Notes: generated by a model from the letters alone, not told the origin. A DNA stretch of 64,000 nt from RDYZ01 sp964518905 (GCA_964518905.1 CAZFJL010000003.1:62001-126000); one strand, 5' to 3'. Positions 26,086-37,561 are shown, numbered from the stretch's first letter. Numbers and translations: made by a program.

Positions 26086-27495
26086 ATGATCCACACGCTG
26101 CACTCTCCGCCTAGCGATGCCTTTGATCTCGTCATTTTGTCCAACGGACCCGGCGAAGTCTTGACGTGGGTACGCCCGGTCATTGCCGAGATTCATCAGC
26201 AACTGGAGTCATCCCAGCAGCGCCATCACCTGCGAATTTCGGTCATCCTGTCACCTTGCACCCATGCGAGCGGCAAAGAAGCGGAGATCCTGCAATCGTG
26301 GCCAGAGGTCGATCGCGTCCAGGCTCCCGAGGATTTTGTGCCGTTTTTACTGCGTGGTCGTACCGCTGATGGGTGGCATTGGCACGATCGCGGCGTGGTG
26401 GTGTTTCTCGGTGGCGATCAGATTTTCCCGGTGGTGATCGCGCGACATCTCGGGTATCGATCCGTGCTGTATGCCGAATGGGAAACCCAGTGGAGCGGCT
26501 GGATTGATCGATTTGCGGCGATGAATGAATCAGCGCTGAAGACGCTGCCGCCACGCCATCGATCGAAAGGCACGATTGTCGGTGATCTCATGGCAGATGC
26601 AGCCAACTTACCGCGCGATCAAATCGATCCGCAGGAACTCCAGCTCCTCAATGCACTGTCTGGATCGATCGCCCCGATCGCCCTGATGCCGGGATCAAAA
26701 CCGATGAAACTCGCGCCCCTCGTGCCGTTAATGATCGCGATCGCCGATGGGGCGATCGCCCGCTGGAGGCGTGATTTTCCCCAGCGTCCCGTGCTGCAAT
26801 TTGTGATTCCCGTCGCGCCAACCCTCAGCCTCAATGAGCTAGCACAGTATGCCGACCCGCTTTACAATCCTGCGATTGAGCAATTGGACTGGGGCAGTGC
26901 AACATTGATCCCCGGAGCCTTCGAGCCTCGTCGCGATCGCGATCAACCGGCGGAGATTCTGGCGCATTTACCCTATTTGCGTACATCAGCGGGCAACCGA
27001 ATTTACCTATGGTCAACCAATCCGGCGTATTCCCTGATCGATCGCTGTCAATTTTGCTTAACAACCGTCGGAGCGAATACTGCCGAATTGGGTGCGTTAG
27101 GGGTTCCGATGTTTGTGTTGTTGCCCACGCATCAGCTCGATGCGATGCGAGCCTGGGATGGTTTGCTCGGAGTTTTGGTACGACTGCCGATCGTCGGGGC
27201 GTGGTTTGCGCGTCTGATTGGCTGGGCGGTGTGGCGGTGGCTCGCGTTTCGCGGGGGATCACGGTTTGCATGGCCAAATATTTGGGCGCACCGTCAGGGC
27301 AAAGCGCCGATCGTGCGGGAATTTCTCGGGCGATTCTCTGCGGATGAAATTGCCGACGAACTCTGCGCCACGATCGGCCATCCGACCCAGCTCGCTATTT
27401 TACGCACACGGTTACGCGGGGTACGCGGTCAGCCAGGAGCGGCGCAAGCGATCGCGGAGATCATCCTCGAAGAGGCCGCTCGCTGCAAATCCTAA
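26086..27495 (+). CDS. Lipid-A-disaccharide synthase-related (LpxB-like) protein
   Basis: 469 aa. The GT-B-type fold is suggested by LVILSNGPGEVLTWVRPVI at the N-terminus and, in the C-terminal half, LTTVGANTAELGALGVPMFVLLPTHQLDAM, which resembles the nucleotide-sugar binding part of LpxB. GDLMADAA and ALMPGSKPMKLAPL also fit. True LpxB is about 380-390 aa and joins two acyl-glucosamines. Cyanobacteria carry this longer relative besides LpxB, and its substrate has not been shown. ATG 26086. The stop is only 27 bp from that of the convergent Ycf66-like gene. Confidence 0.85.
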   Translation: MIHTLHSPPSDAFDLVILSNGPGEVLTWVRPVIAEIHQQLESSQQRHHLRISVILSPCTHASGKEAEILQSWPEVDRVQAPEDFVPFLLRGRTADGWHWHDRGVVVFLGGDQIFPVVIARHLGYRSVLYAEWETQWSGWIDRFAAMNESALKTLPPRHRSKGTIVGDLMADAANLPRDQIDPQELQLLNALSGSIAPIALMPGSKPMKLAPLVPLMIAIADGAIARWRRDFPQRPVLQFVIPVAPTLSLNELAQYADPLYNPAIEQLDWGSATLIPGAFEPRRDRDQPAEILAHLPYLRTSAGNRIYLWSTNPAYSLIDRCQFCLTTVGANTAELGALGVPMFVLLPTHQLDAMRAWDGLLGVLVRLPIVGAWFARLIGWAVWRWLAFRGGSRFAWPNIWAHRQGKAPIVREFLGRFSADEIADELCATIGHPTQLAILRTRLRGVRGQPGAAQAIAEIILEEAARCKS

Positions 27496-27522
27496 GAGAC
27501 CTTTAAAGCAGCGTTCAACGGC

Positions 27523-28746
27523 TTAGGATTTGGCCTCATCGGTTTGATCGGTTTGTTGCCCCTTCTGCGTTTCTACCTCGATCGACTCTTGATCCAACTC
27601 GCGATCGCTGTTCTCGTCTTCCTCCTCGTCGGCGTCTCCGGTCTCGGGTTCAGCTTCAACAGCGACTTCGGGATCAGCTTGGGATTCCGCTGTCGGCGTT
27701 ACGTCGCTATCCTCGTTGTTTGCTGAATTTTGATCGGCATCCGACGCGATCGACTCACTACGATCGTTACTGTCCGACTCTGACTCGTCCGGCTCTGACT
27801 CGTCCGGCTCTGACTCGTCCGACTCAATTTCCATCGAAGCTTCCGAAGCATCGTCTAATTCATCACTATCTTCATCGTCATCCCAATCTTCCAGGGGATC
27901 AACATCTGAATTAGAATCCCGCGACTCGGACGATTCGGGTGATACAGGCTTCGCTTTTCGCCCAAATAAGGCTCCGATCGATCCCAAAATTCCGCCCGAT
28001 TTTTGTGTTTTAGCCGTCGGTTCAGCCTCCGGCGTCTCTCCTGGAATCTCGTCTGGCTCATCGTTCGTCGCCAGACTTACCGATTCTTCACCATCATCCT
28101 CTTCTGTGGTCTTCGGTTCCTCCGCTTCAGACTCTTCAATTTCAGGCTCAGAGGCGGCAATGTCGGTTTCGACTTCATCATTCACAGAATCGGCAACGTC
28201 AGCCGCTTCGATCGCATCCTCATCCACAGCTTGGGGATCAGCGTTTGAAGCCGATGGTTCCGTTGATTCTCCAGGTAAATCCGAGGAGTCTGTCGAGGAG
28301 TCCGACGACAAGTCCATATCAGACGAAGTTGGCTGCGGTTCCTCGGTTGCGATCCCCGCCTTCGGTTCCTTGGGAATAGCTTGATCGGACGGGCTGGGAT
28401 CGGCCTGTGGCTTGGCCTTCGATCCAAATCCGCCAAAGAGTCCGCCTGTTTTATTCGACGTGTCGATCGCCTCTGTGGATGTCTGCTGATCGCGCGGGGT
28501 TCCCTGTCGCCGCAACACCAAAAGCTGACCGCCCAAGCTGAAAATCAGCGCAACGCTGGCCGTTTCGCCCAGCAGCTCCGCCCCCGTCGCCTGCCCCGCG
28601 CAAAACCACAGCACGATCGCGTAAAAAATCCCGACCCCACTCCAAATAAAATCGCCCTTGCGATACACCTCCGGAAAGAAAAATGCAGCCATAAATAAAA
28701 TAAAGCTGCCCGAACCGACGGCGATCGCCAGAATCTTCGCGAGCAT
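27523..28746 (-). CDS. Ycf66 family protein with long acidic tail
   Basis: 407 aa from the ATG at 28746, which has GGGAG about 12 bases upstream; a longer reading to 28836 adds residues unlike the family. The N-terminal 85 residues match cyanobacterial and plastid Ycf66: three hydrophobic segments in ILAIAVGSGSFILFMAAFFFP, YRKGDFIWSGVGIFYAIVLWFCAG and ETASVALIFSLGGQLLVLRR. The rest is a highly acidic Ser/Asp/Glu tail with tandem SEPDE units (15-bp repeats near 27780-27825). A role in photosynthetic membranes is suspected for Ycf66 but not defined. Confidence 0.88.
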   Translation of the reverse strand: MLAKILAIAVGSGSFILFMAAFFFPEVYRKGDFIWSGVGIFYAIVLWFCAGQATGAELLGETASVALIFSLGGQLLVLRRQGTPRDQQTSTEAIDTSNKTGGLFGGFGSKAKPQADPSPSDQAIPKEPKAGIATEEPQPTSSDMDLSSDSSTDSSDLPGESTEPSASNADPQAVDEDAIEAADVADSVNDEVETDIAASEPEIEESEAEEPKTTEEDDGEESVSLATNDEPDEIPGETPEAEPTAKTQKSGGILGSIGALFGRKAKPVSPESSESRDSNSDVDPLEDWDDDEDSDELDDASEASMEIESDESEPDESEPDESESDSNDRSESIASDADQNSANNEDSDVTPTAESQADPEVAVEAEPETGDADEEEDENSDRELDQESIEVETQKGQQTDQTDEAKS

Positions 28747-29100
28747 GGTGGTGGGATCTCCCAGTAAGCGATGACAAATATAGGCATATTCTACCGGCAC
28801 ATGCTCGCCCTGAAGCGCCCCATTTTTGGCCGACATGCTCGATATATCAAGTCTTTCGCGTTCAAGCCGCCATCCTTAAGGCCAATTTGCCGGTCAGGAT
28901 TTTTAAGATCTTCTTCCAATCCTGTTTAGGGGATCGGGCTACGCTAAAAGAACGGTTTCACGGCAGTTTCCGGCTGGAACGTGACTCATGCTCCGCTATC
29001 GCGCCGCGCACTGTCTCTGATCGCGATCGTTATACCGCGTCCCGCAATGCCGCCGCGCGAACGGAGAGCTTGAAGCTACCGCACGCACTATTAGAATTTT

Positions 29101-30522
<1,422 letters not shown>

Positions 30523-30549
30523 CCCGTAGGTTGGTCTAGTAGTTAGTCT

Positions 30550-30649
30550 AGTAGGGTGGGCATTGCCCACCATCATCAGGTCTCGCCCGTAAGCCCACCA
30601 TCCTCAGCCGAGGTGAAGCACAGTTGTGGTGGACAGTGCCCACCCTACT
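30550..30649. repeat. GTAGGGTGGGCA-type inverted repeat, copy 3
   Basis: 13-bp perfect terminal inverted repeats, AGTAGGGTGGGCA at 30550-30562 and TGCCCACCCTACT at 30637-30649, again with GGTGGGCA-t-TGCCCACC inside. The 100-bp element differs from copies 1 and 2 mainly in its middle, so the ends are the conserved part. Confidence 0.88.
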
Positions 30650-30710
30650 AATTCCGGGTGATGACGAGCAACCGGGTTTCTGTAGGAAATGCGATTCACG
30701 ATCGCAGTTC

Positions 30711-30826
30711 TATAGCAGAAACCGATCGTGTTAGGACGCTCTTGTTTAAGCCGAAAACCGCACTTCGACTCCGCTCAGTGCTCTCAGCTTTTTTTGTACG
30801 TCCTAACTAAATCGGTTTTTGCTATA
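30711..30826. mobile_element. MITE, 116 bp, same family as the element at 55914-56027
   Basis: 28-bp terminal inverted repeats with 24 matches (left begins TATAGCAGAAACCGAT and ends GTTAGGACG, at 30711-30738; right at 30799-30826). The centre contains, on the minus strand, GAGAGCACTGAGCGGAGTCG and AAGTGCGGTTTTC, the core shared with 419-530 and 55914-56027. Two similar ACCCGGTTTCTG-type direct sequences lie just outside (30671 and 30833). It has no coding capacity. With copy 3 above it fills the gap 30523-30885. Confidence 0.88.
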
Positions 30827-30885
30827 CCAGGAACCCGGTTTCTGATTTTCCGATGTGTAGCAAAAAATTGGTAAGACTCGGATCT

Positions 30886-33645
30886 TCATTGGCGCGATCG
30901 CAAATTTTCAGACCCGCCGCCCGCTGTGCAAGTGCTTGATTGTGAACTGTGGACTAACGGCGATCGCAATGCTGCTGTCAGCTCGATCGCGCCATCCCGG
31001 CGTTCGCGCCACCTCCGAGCTTCTGTTAATTCTTCTAAATCCTGTGGTTTAGGATTAGCTACGGCCTGAGTGGTCGGTGCGATCGAGTCAGACGTCACGG
31101 AACCGAGGTTGATTGATCGGGGCGTAACGATCGGCAGCAGATTTAACTCATTGCCCAACAGTACCGAAGAAAAGTCTCGCGTACTGGAAACGCTGAACGT
31201 GCTACCGGCTCGCACCGCGTCGCACGGATTATTGATTAGATCGCGAGCATCCTGCGGGGTATCGGCTAGGGTCACCAACGCGGCGCTGGTGTCGAGTTCG
31301 GGCGTTGCGATCGTCACACTGCCGCTGAACTCTGCCCCCAAAGCTGAAGTCGCCGTAATGTCACTGGCTGGCGTGAGCCGATCGCGAAGGGCTGTCCCAA
31401 AAATACCGTTCGCCGCCAAACTCACCCGGCCACCGCGACTATTGTCGGCATTTGCGGTGATGTCACTGTTATCGAGCGCGATTAGGGTGTCGCTGGCGAT
31501 CGTGATATTGCCGCCCGAGGCATCGCCCTGTGTGTTCGTCGAAATCGAACCAGCATCGCGCAGGCGCAGATCGGCCACGTTGAGGACAATATCGCCAAAG
31601 CCTGCCGTACTGTCCGCCCGCAGTCGTGAGCTGCCGGTGATCTCCAGCCGATCGGCTTGTAAATCGATAATTCCCGCATTGCCGCTGTCTGTGCTGCTGA
31701 CGGCAAGCTCGGCTCCGTTGCGGACGCTGATTGAATCGGCGCGAAGCTGAAGGCTTCCGGCATCGCCGGTTCCCTCCGTCGAAGCAAATAGGCCGCTGGG
31801 AAATTGGGTTCCGGTAGGATCGGTGAATACTTCATCAAGGCGTGAGTCGATCGCCGGTGTCGAACCCTCGATCGCAATCTCTGTCGCATTAATGCGAATC
31901 GTCCCGCCCTGTCCAGAGCCGAAAGTTCCCGCCGTAATCTGTCCGCCGTCGTTAACCACTAGACGATCAACATCAATCTCGATATTGGCTCCTGGTGCAG
32001 CGGCGGAGGTGCTGGTGGTGATTTGGGAGGGGTCACCGTCGATCGAGATGCCTCCCAGATAGAGCGATTCTGCCTGGAGTGCGATCGATCCGCTGGGTGC
32101 GGTCGTGCTGCTGCTGCGGGTGGCGAGAGAAATTGCCGCACCCTCCGCGAGGATAATCTCGGGAGCCGTAAGCGCGATACTGCCAACGCTGGCGCTGGAA
32201 CCGACAAACCCCGAGGCCGCGAGGAGGCTTTGAAAGCCGTTGCCAGTACCACGAATTTCAATCGACTCGCTCGCATTGATGATGATATTTCCGGCCAAAC
32301 CTTCGGCGACGCTAAAAGCCAAGAGTTGCGAGCCGTCTTGAATGCGAATGCGATCGGTTTCGATCGCGATCGTGCCGCCGCTCCCCGTCGCCGTGGAAAA
32401 GCTCGATCCCGACCAGAAGCTCGTGTCCGTATCAATCTCACGGGCGCGGATATCCATCCGTCCGGCGTTGCCCGCCCCGAAGGTATCGACCCCTAAAATC
32501 GAAGCGTTCACCACCGAAAAGCGATCGGCGATCACCTCAAGCTGGCCGCCGTTGCCCGTCGCCTCGGGGTCAACGGTGGCATAAAAACCGCTGGAAAACT
32601 GGGTGAAGGGTGAGAGTCCCGACACTTCGACCCGGTCTGTTGCGATCGCGACGATGCGATCGCCGGTGGCATCCCCCAAGGTGTCAGCCAGAACGACACC
32701 ACCATCGATCAGCCGGATCGTCTCACCTCGAAGCTGCGCCGTACCGCCACCATTCCCGCTCGTATCCACCGATGCGCCGGTTAGCAATTGCACCTCTCCC
32801 CAGCCCGTCGCCCCACTGTAGTCGAACAGTTCCGGTGTTCGCCACTCGGAAAAAAGCACGCGACCGGCGGTGACGGCTCCGAGTTCGATCCGGCCTTCGG
32901 GAGCGGTGATATTGCCGCCGTTGAGGGTGATCCGATCGGCGATTAAGCCGAGGGTTTGACCGCGATCGAGGGTGAGGCCGCTGGGTCGTTCGGTGCGATT
33001 GGTGGACAAGTCGCCGTTGTAGGTGAGGCCGTTGCCGGAGCCGGTGATCGTGATGCTGGCTGGTTCCTGAGTAATGGATTGAGCAGTGGAGTTGATCGCA
33101 TTGATCGGGTCGAACTGAAGGCCGATCGGCACGGTAATCGAAAGTAGCGGGGAACTTGTGGCGATCGGATCGGCAAAAAAGGAGACACCATCCTCAAATA
33201 GCAAACGATCGGCGGTCGTAACCAGGACTGCGCCACCGGTGTCGATCTGTGCATTCTCACCGAAGATAATGCCATTGGCGGCGATCGCGAATAGGTCGGC
33301 AGGTGCATCAAAACGAATCGTGCCGTCGATCGAGGCGGGGCGATCGCCCGTAAGCCTCAAAATGGCGCGATCGACGCGATCAAGGCCGACAAAATTCGCG
33401 ATTTCGTTAGCGCTGAGATCAAACTGCTCGAAGCTATGAAACAGATTCGTTCCGGCGATCGTGCCGCCGGTAATATCGAAGCGTTGCGGGGCTTGGGCGT
33501 TTGTGGTGACCTGCGAGGCGATCGGGAGTGTAGCATCGGGAATGAGCTGCGCTATTGCCATCGATGCAACATTTAGGGCGATCGCCCCTGCCCCGAGTGG
33601 AAGCGCAAGGCAGCGTCTGATTAATTGGCGGGAAGGGTTATTCAT
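30886..33645 (-). CDS. Filamentous-haemagglutinin-type exoprotein (TpsA, two-partner secretion)
   Basis: 919 aa. A signal peptide (LIRRCLALPLGAGAIALNVASMAIA) is followed by the TPS domain at about residues 40-180, with NLFHSFEQFDLSANEIANFV, RLTGDRPASIDGTI and LFAIAANGIIFGENAQI. The rest is a right-handed beta-helix of short repeats rich in Ala, Thr, Gly and Ser, ending with a conserved cyanobacterial tail containing NPCDAV. Such proteins are carried across the outer membrane by a TpsB pore of the Omp85 family; no tpsB gene is in the window. The role may be adhesion or surface coating. Beginning at the ATG 33645 places the signal peptide correctly. Confidence 0.92.
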   Translation of the reverse strand: MNNPSRQLIRRCLALPLGAGAIALNVASMAIAQLIPDATLPIASQVTTNAQAPQRFDITGGTIAGTNLFHSFEQFDLSANEIANFVGLDRVDRAILRLTGDRPASIDGTIRFDAPADLFAIAANGIIFGENAQIDTGGAVLVTTADRLLFEDGVSFFADPIATSSPLLSITVPIGLQFDPINAINSTAQSITQEPASITITGSGNGLTYNGDLSTNRTERPSGLTLDRGQTLGLIADRITLNGGNITAPEGRIELGAVTAGRVLFSEWRTPELFDYSGATGWGEVQLLTGASVDTSGNGGGTAQLRGETIRLIDGGVVLADTLGDATGDRIVAIATDRVEVSGLSPFTQFSSGFYATVDPEATGNGGQLEVIADRFSVVNASILGVDTFGAGNAGRMDIRAREIDTDTSFWSGSSFSTATGSGGTIAIETDRIRIQDGSQLLAFSVAEGLAGNIIINASESIEIRGTGNGFQSLLAASGFVGSSASVGSIALTAPEIILAEGAAISLATRSSSTTAPSGSIALQAESLYLGGISIDGDPSQITTSTSAAAPGANIEIDVDRLVVNDGGQITAGTFGSGQGGTIRINATEIAIEGSTPAIDSRLDEVFTDPTGTQFPSGLFASTEGTGDAGSLQLRADSISVRNGAELAVSSTDSGNAGIIDLQADRLEITGSSRLRADSTAGFGDIVLNVADLRLRDAGSISTNTQGDASGGNITIASDTLIALDNSDITANADNSRGGRVSLAANGIFGTALRDRLTPASDITATSALGAEFSGSVTIATPELDTSAALVTLADTPQDARDLINNPCDAVRAGSTFSVSSTRDFSSVLLGNELNLLPIVTPRSINLGSVTSDSIAPTTQAVANPKPQDLEELTEARRWRERRDGAIELTAALRSPLVHSSQSSTCTAGGGSENLRSRQ

Positions 33646-33748
33646 CTCGATCAGCGCAACCCGTGGGGAGAAGGTGTAAGTGGTTCAGGCTCAGAGGTAA
33701 CAACGGATGCAAACCGATAGCAGGATGATTAACGATGCTGGTTTGAAA

Positions 33749-35137
33749 CTAGCTTGCTGTGGTGGAGGTTAAATGATCGAGAATCTCGATCGTCTCCCGC
33801 TCAAATGACACCTGAGCGCGATTCGTGCGGCCACCAACATAAAGCTTGCCCGCCGTCGATAGCGCCCAAATCTGAGAATGCGAGGCGTAACTCATCAGCG
33901 TACTCAGCATCAGCAGGCCAAACCCGGCATACACCAGCGGAATCCCAGGGTCGGATTTGATCTGTAGCCCCGTGCTGCCGATGATGCCCTTGAGTTTGAG
34001 GGTGACACCATTCACCTCCAGTTCACCGCCCGATCGCACCGTCGCGATCGGTTTGCCCTCGGAATCATAGATAAACACCGTCCCCTGCAAATCCTTCGCA
34101 ATCAACGACACCCCCTCGCTCATATCCGGCTTGGTCGGAACCCAGGTTCCCCAGAGGCGATCCTTAGATTCCAACGGCGCCATCGGCAAGCGAAAAATCG
34201 GGCTGTTATTAAGCTGGACGCGGATACCGGAGATCGACCAGTCGGTTTGATAAAGCACGACACCGTTATAGCGCAGCGGTTCATTCACAAAAATGGTTTT
34301 GCGCTCTTGCTCATTACCATCCGCATCTTGGATCGAAAGATCCGAGTAAAACTGATCGATCGCGCCGTTGGGCAAATAATCAATCCAAAAGCGATTGACG
34401 TGAATCGACCAGCCTCGAAAGCGATCGGGACGCGACAGAACGCCAATATCGATGAAATTTTCCACGGGAACCGTTTCCCCGTCGGCGATCATTTGCTGGG
34501 CGACGACGCCCGTGAGCGAGCCGGTAATCGCTCCAAGCAAAACGAGCAACATACTCGCGTGAACAATAATCGGCCCAATGCGTCCGATTAACCCCTTACG
34601 GGCATAGAGCCGATCGCCTTCGCGAAACACCTTGTAACTGCGATCGCCGAGCAGGGTTTCGAGCTGATCGAGCGGTTGGGGCGCCTCGGTTTCGTCAGTC
34701 ACAGTGGCATCCAGCGGCAATTCAGAACTGAGGGCGAGCTTTTGGAATTGTCGCGGCTGATCGTAAAACTTCCAGGTTTGCGCCGCCTTGAGAGCGGGGA
34801 TTTGTCGCGCAAAGGTACAGGCGGTGAGAGTCGTCCCAAAGGCCACTAGTAAGGCCAAAAACCACCAGGTTTTATAAACCGAGTCGAGCCCGATCGCCAG
34901 CAACACTTTCCAGGTCAGGAAGCCAAACAGCGCCGGGTCTTCGGGATAGTTGGCCTGGTAAAACTCTAGGCTACGATCCTGTTCGATCACCGTGCCGCTC
35001 ATGCTGGCGACGGCGATCGTCAACAACAGGACGATCGCTAAACGCAAATCGGCCAAAATCGGTAGCACATCGCGACGAAACGCACGGCGAAACGCCTGCC
35101 ACCAGGACAGAGAAGTTTGGGAAGAGTCAGCAGTCAT
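33749..35137 (-). CDS. ccs1: Cytochrome c biogenesis protein Ccs1 (CcsB/ResB family)
   Basis: 462 aa from the ATG at 35137. Ccs1 and CcsA form the system II haem exporter and lyase that attaches haem to cytochromes f and c6 in the thylakoid lumen. Four membrane segments are visible: LRLAIVLLLTIAVASMSGTVI, TWWFLALLVAFGTTLTACTF, IVHASMLLVLLGAITGSLTG (with the conserved His) and, near the C-terminus, LVYAGFGLLMLSTLMSY. A large lumenal domain lies between the last two. An ATG at 35227 would add 30 residues unlike the family. It is 52-142 bp downstream of the mrdA stop on the same strand, possibly co-transcribed. ccsA is not nearby. Confidence 0.93.
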   Translation of the reverse strand: MTADSSQTSLSWWQAFRRAFRRDVLPILADLRLAIVLLLTIAVASMSGTVIEQDRSLEFYQANYPEDPALFGFLTWKVLLAIGLDSVYKTWWFLALLVAFGTTLTACTFARQIPALKAAQTWKFYDQPRQFQKLALSSELPLDATVTDETEAPQPLDQLETLLGDRSYKVFREGDRLYARKGLIGRIGPIIVHASMLLVLLGAITGSLTGVVAQQMIADGETVPVENFIDIGVLSRPDRFRGWSIHVNRFWIDYLPNGAIDQFYSDLSIQDADGNEQERKTIFVNEPLRYNGVVLYQTDWSISGIRVQLNNSPIFRLPMAPLESKDRLWGTWVPTKPDMSEGVSLIAKDLQGTVFIYDSEGKPIATVRSGGELEVNGVTLKLKGIIGSTGLQIKSDPGIPLVYAGFGLLMLSTLMSYASHSQIWALSTAGKLYVGGRTNRAQVSFERETIEILDHLTSTTAS

Positions 35138-35278
35138 TAAAGCCAGGAAATACAAACTATCACGATCGCGCAGGATGACGCCCAGCCCAGCCCTGAAGCT
35201 CGGGTGGCCGAACCCTCGCTTCTTCATTGTGCCGGGAGTTGCCGCGATCGGGCTGAACCAATTAAGCCAAATGAATGA

Positions 35279-37135
35279 TCACGGGGTCGCAGGCGGGGGC
35301 GTCGGCGTGCCATTTTCTCGGGCTTTTTTCTGGGCGAAATACGCTTCTAATACCTTTTTGACCTTGGGCCCCGTGAACGATCCACCCCCCTGACCCGAAT
35401 GTTCACCGAAGGCCACCACCACAATTTCGGGTTTATCCATCGGTGCATACGCGCCAAACCAAGTATGCGACTCGTAGGGCGGTGCTTCTGCCGTGCCGCT
35501 CTTGCCCACAAAGGCCGGAATGTTGGAGGAATTGATTCCGCTACCCGTGCCGTAGGTGATGACTTCGCGTAGTCCTTGCTGAATCACGGCGATCGTGTCC
35601 GGTGCAATTCCCAGTGACTCGCGCCACATGCTGGGCGTCTGGCTGGGGTCATAGAACAGGTGCGGCTTGACGAGATCGCCACCGTTGGCCGGAACAGCAA
35701 ACATTACCGCGACTTGCAGCGGGGACGCCTGCAAAAATCCCTGACCGATCGACATATTGATCGTGTCGCCCTGAAACCAGCCATAGCCGATATTTTCGCG
35801 CTTCCAGGCATCATCCGGCACGAGACCGGCGGCCTCTTCCACGCCGATTTCAATCCCGGTTTTTGAACCAAAACCATACTTGCGCGTCCACTGAATGAGT
35901 GGCTGTGCGCCCATCTTTTGCGCTGTCTGATAGAAAAAGGTATCGCTACTCCAGGCCATCGCCCCGGCGAAACTCAGCGGTCCAAAGCCTGCGTTATTCC
36001 AGTCCCAAAACTGGATACCGCCCGCAATGATGTAGGGGTAGGTCGGTAGCACGGTCGTCGAAGGAAAGGCACCGGACTCGATCGCGGCGGTAGACGTGAC
36101 AATCTTAAACGTACTGGCAGGCGGAAACCCTTGCAGCGCACGGTTCACAAACGGATGATCTCGCCCCTGAAGTTCTTGCCATTTCGCCTCATCGATCGCT
36201 TCCGAAAACAGATTGGGGTCAAAGCTCGGGCGACTCACCATCGCCAACACCGCTCCATCATTGGGATCGATCGCCACCAGCGCACCCTGAGTATCTCCCA
36301 GGGCCGCCTCTGCCGCTTTCTGTAGCTCCAGGTCGATCGTCAGCGTCACATCCTCTCCGGCATGGGTCTCTTGCTCACCCAGTACCTTAATCACCTGGCC
36401 GCGACTATCAACTTCCACCTGCTGGCCGCCCCACTCACCCCGTAAAATCGGCTCGAAAGCCGCCTCAGCCCCCATCAAGCCGACGATATCGCCCAAGCGA
36501 TACTGCTTGTTGATCTCAAATTCGTAGCGATCGACATAATCATCCAAACTGGCATCGTCGATTTCCCCCGTATAGCCCAAAACGTGAGCCGCTAGCTCAC
36601 CATTGGGATAGGTCCGAATCGCCTCAATTCCCACCTCGACACCTTGGAGTTCTTCGCCATATTCTTTAAGAGCGGTGGCCTGCTGGTCATTCAGGTTGCG
36701 GGCAAGCCGAACGGGTAACGGCGAGTTGTAGCCTGCTTTTTCGAGGCGGGCGAGGATACGATCGCAAGGCGTATCGAGAATTTCGCAGAGACGGGTCAGA
36801 TGCTGCGGCCATTCTTCGGGTTTATGGGTTGCAGGCCAGAGAAAAACCGATCGTGAAAGCTTAGAACTGGCGAGAATTTTGCCGTGGCGATCGAAAATAT
36901 TGCCGCGTATCGGCTGTGCTGGCACGAGACGAATACGGTTTTCCTCTGCGAGCTGGCGGTTGCGTTTGCCCTGGATGAGCTGAAGCTGCACAAGACGCGC
37001 ACCGATCCCCCCCGCCAAAATCAGCGTAATCACAAACATCATGACGATCGCCTGGAACGACTGACCGACCGTGCGTTTCGATCCGCGCGGAGCCGATTGA
37101 GAAGTGGAAGGGGAAGAAGCGAGGGTCACGGGCAA
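35279..37135 (-). CDS. mrdA: Penicillin-binding protein 2 (elongasome transpeptidase)
   Basis: 618 aa, a class B PBP that cross-links peptidoglycan during cell elongation with RodA. There is one N-terminal membrane anchor (AIVMMFVITLILAGGIGARL), then a pedestal domain and the transpeptidase domain. Active-site motifs: the Ser of STFK at about residue 341, SSDTFFY as the SxN-position motif, and KSGTAE as the KTG box. The first codon is TTG at 37135; a GTG two codons later is also possible. It belongs with the ccs1 gene downstream by strand and distance only. Confidence 0.93.
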   Translation of the reverse strand: MPVTLASSPSTSQSAPRGSKRTVGQSFQAIVMMFVITLILAGGIGARLVQLQLIQGKRNRQLAEENRIRLVPAQPIRGNIFDRHGKILASSKLSRSVFLWPATHKPEEWPQHLTRLCEILDTPCDRILARLEKAGYNSPLPVRLARNLNDQQATALKEYGEELQGVEVGIEAIRTYPNGELAAHVLGYTGEIDDASLDDYVDRYEFEINKQYRLGDIVGLMGAEAAFEPILRGEWGGQQVEVDSRGQVIKVLGEQETHAGEDVTLTIDLELQKAAEAALGDTQGALVAIDPNDGAVLAMVSRPSFDPNLFSEAIDEAKWQELQGRDHPFVNRALQGFPPASTFKIVTSTAAIESGAFPSTTVLPTYPYIIAGGIQFWDWNNAGFGPLSFAGAMAWSSDTFFYQTAQKMGAQPLIQWTRKYGFGSKTGIEIGVEEAAGLVPDDAWKRENIGYGWFQGDTINMSIGQGFLQASPLQVAVMFAVPANGGDLVKPHLFYDPSQTPSMWRESLGIAPDTIAVIQQGLREVITYGTGSGINSSNIPAFVGKSGTAEAPPYESHTWFGAYAPMDKPEIVVVAFGEHSGQGGGSFTGPKVKKVLEAYFAQKKARENGTPTPPPATP

Positions 37136-37561
37136 TAGGGGGAATCAGGAAGTGGGCAGAAACGATAGAAGCGTGGCGAAGGACAGCGATCAGAGATTCA
37201 GAGTCGTGTTTTATCGCTTTTTTGATTGATGCGAAAAGTTGATAGGGATCGCGATTTTTTGCGGTAATACGGTCAGAATCTCAGGCTGAAATTTTAGGTG
37301 GAAATCATGATCAAATCCTAACTCAGACCAAAAGAGATCTAAAGTCTCGTTGAAATCCGAGATCAACAGGCGACGATCGGGCATTGCATAGATACAATGA
37401 TTGGAGATTGGAGCCTAAATCTAGACAGCAGATGGATCTAGACAGAAAGCATCACGCTCTATATCGAGTCTAATCTACGGATTAACCCCACGCTCGTCAC
37501 AGCACCCAGTCACCCCGCCTCGTTCAAACACGCGCATCGCCCCTCTTAGGGAAACGCCACC
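37136..37561. other. 426-bp divergent region between mrdA and potA
   Basis: Noncoding. It is AT-rich with a duplicated ATCTAGACAG near 37420 and 37435 and no clear hairpin followed by T residues. It presumably holds the mrdA and potADBC promoters; a polyamine-responsive site cannot be recognised. Confidence 0.3.

Noticed and set aside
30886..33645. Contact-dependent inhibition (CdiA) system
   Set aside because: The exoprotein has the TPS domain but no C-terminal toxin domain, and no immunity or CdiB gene follows.
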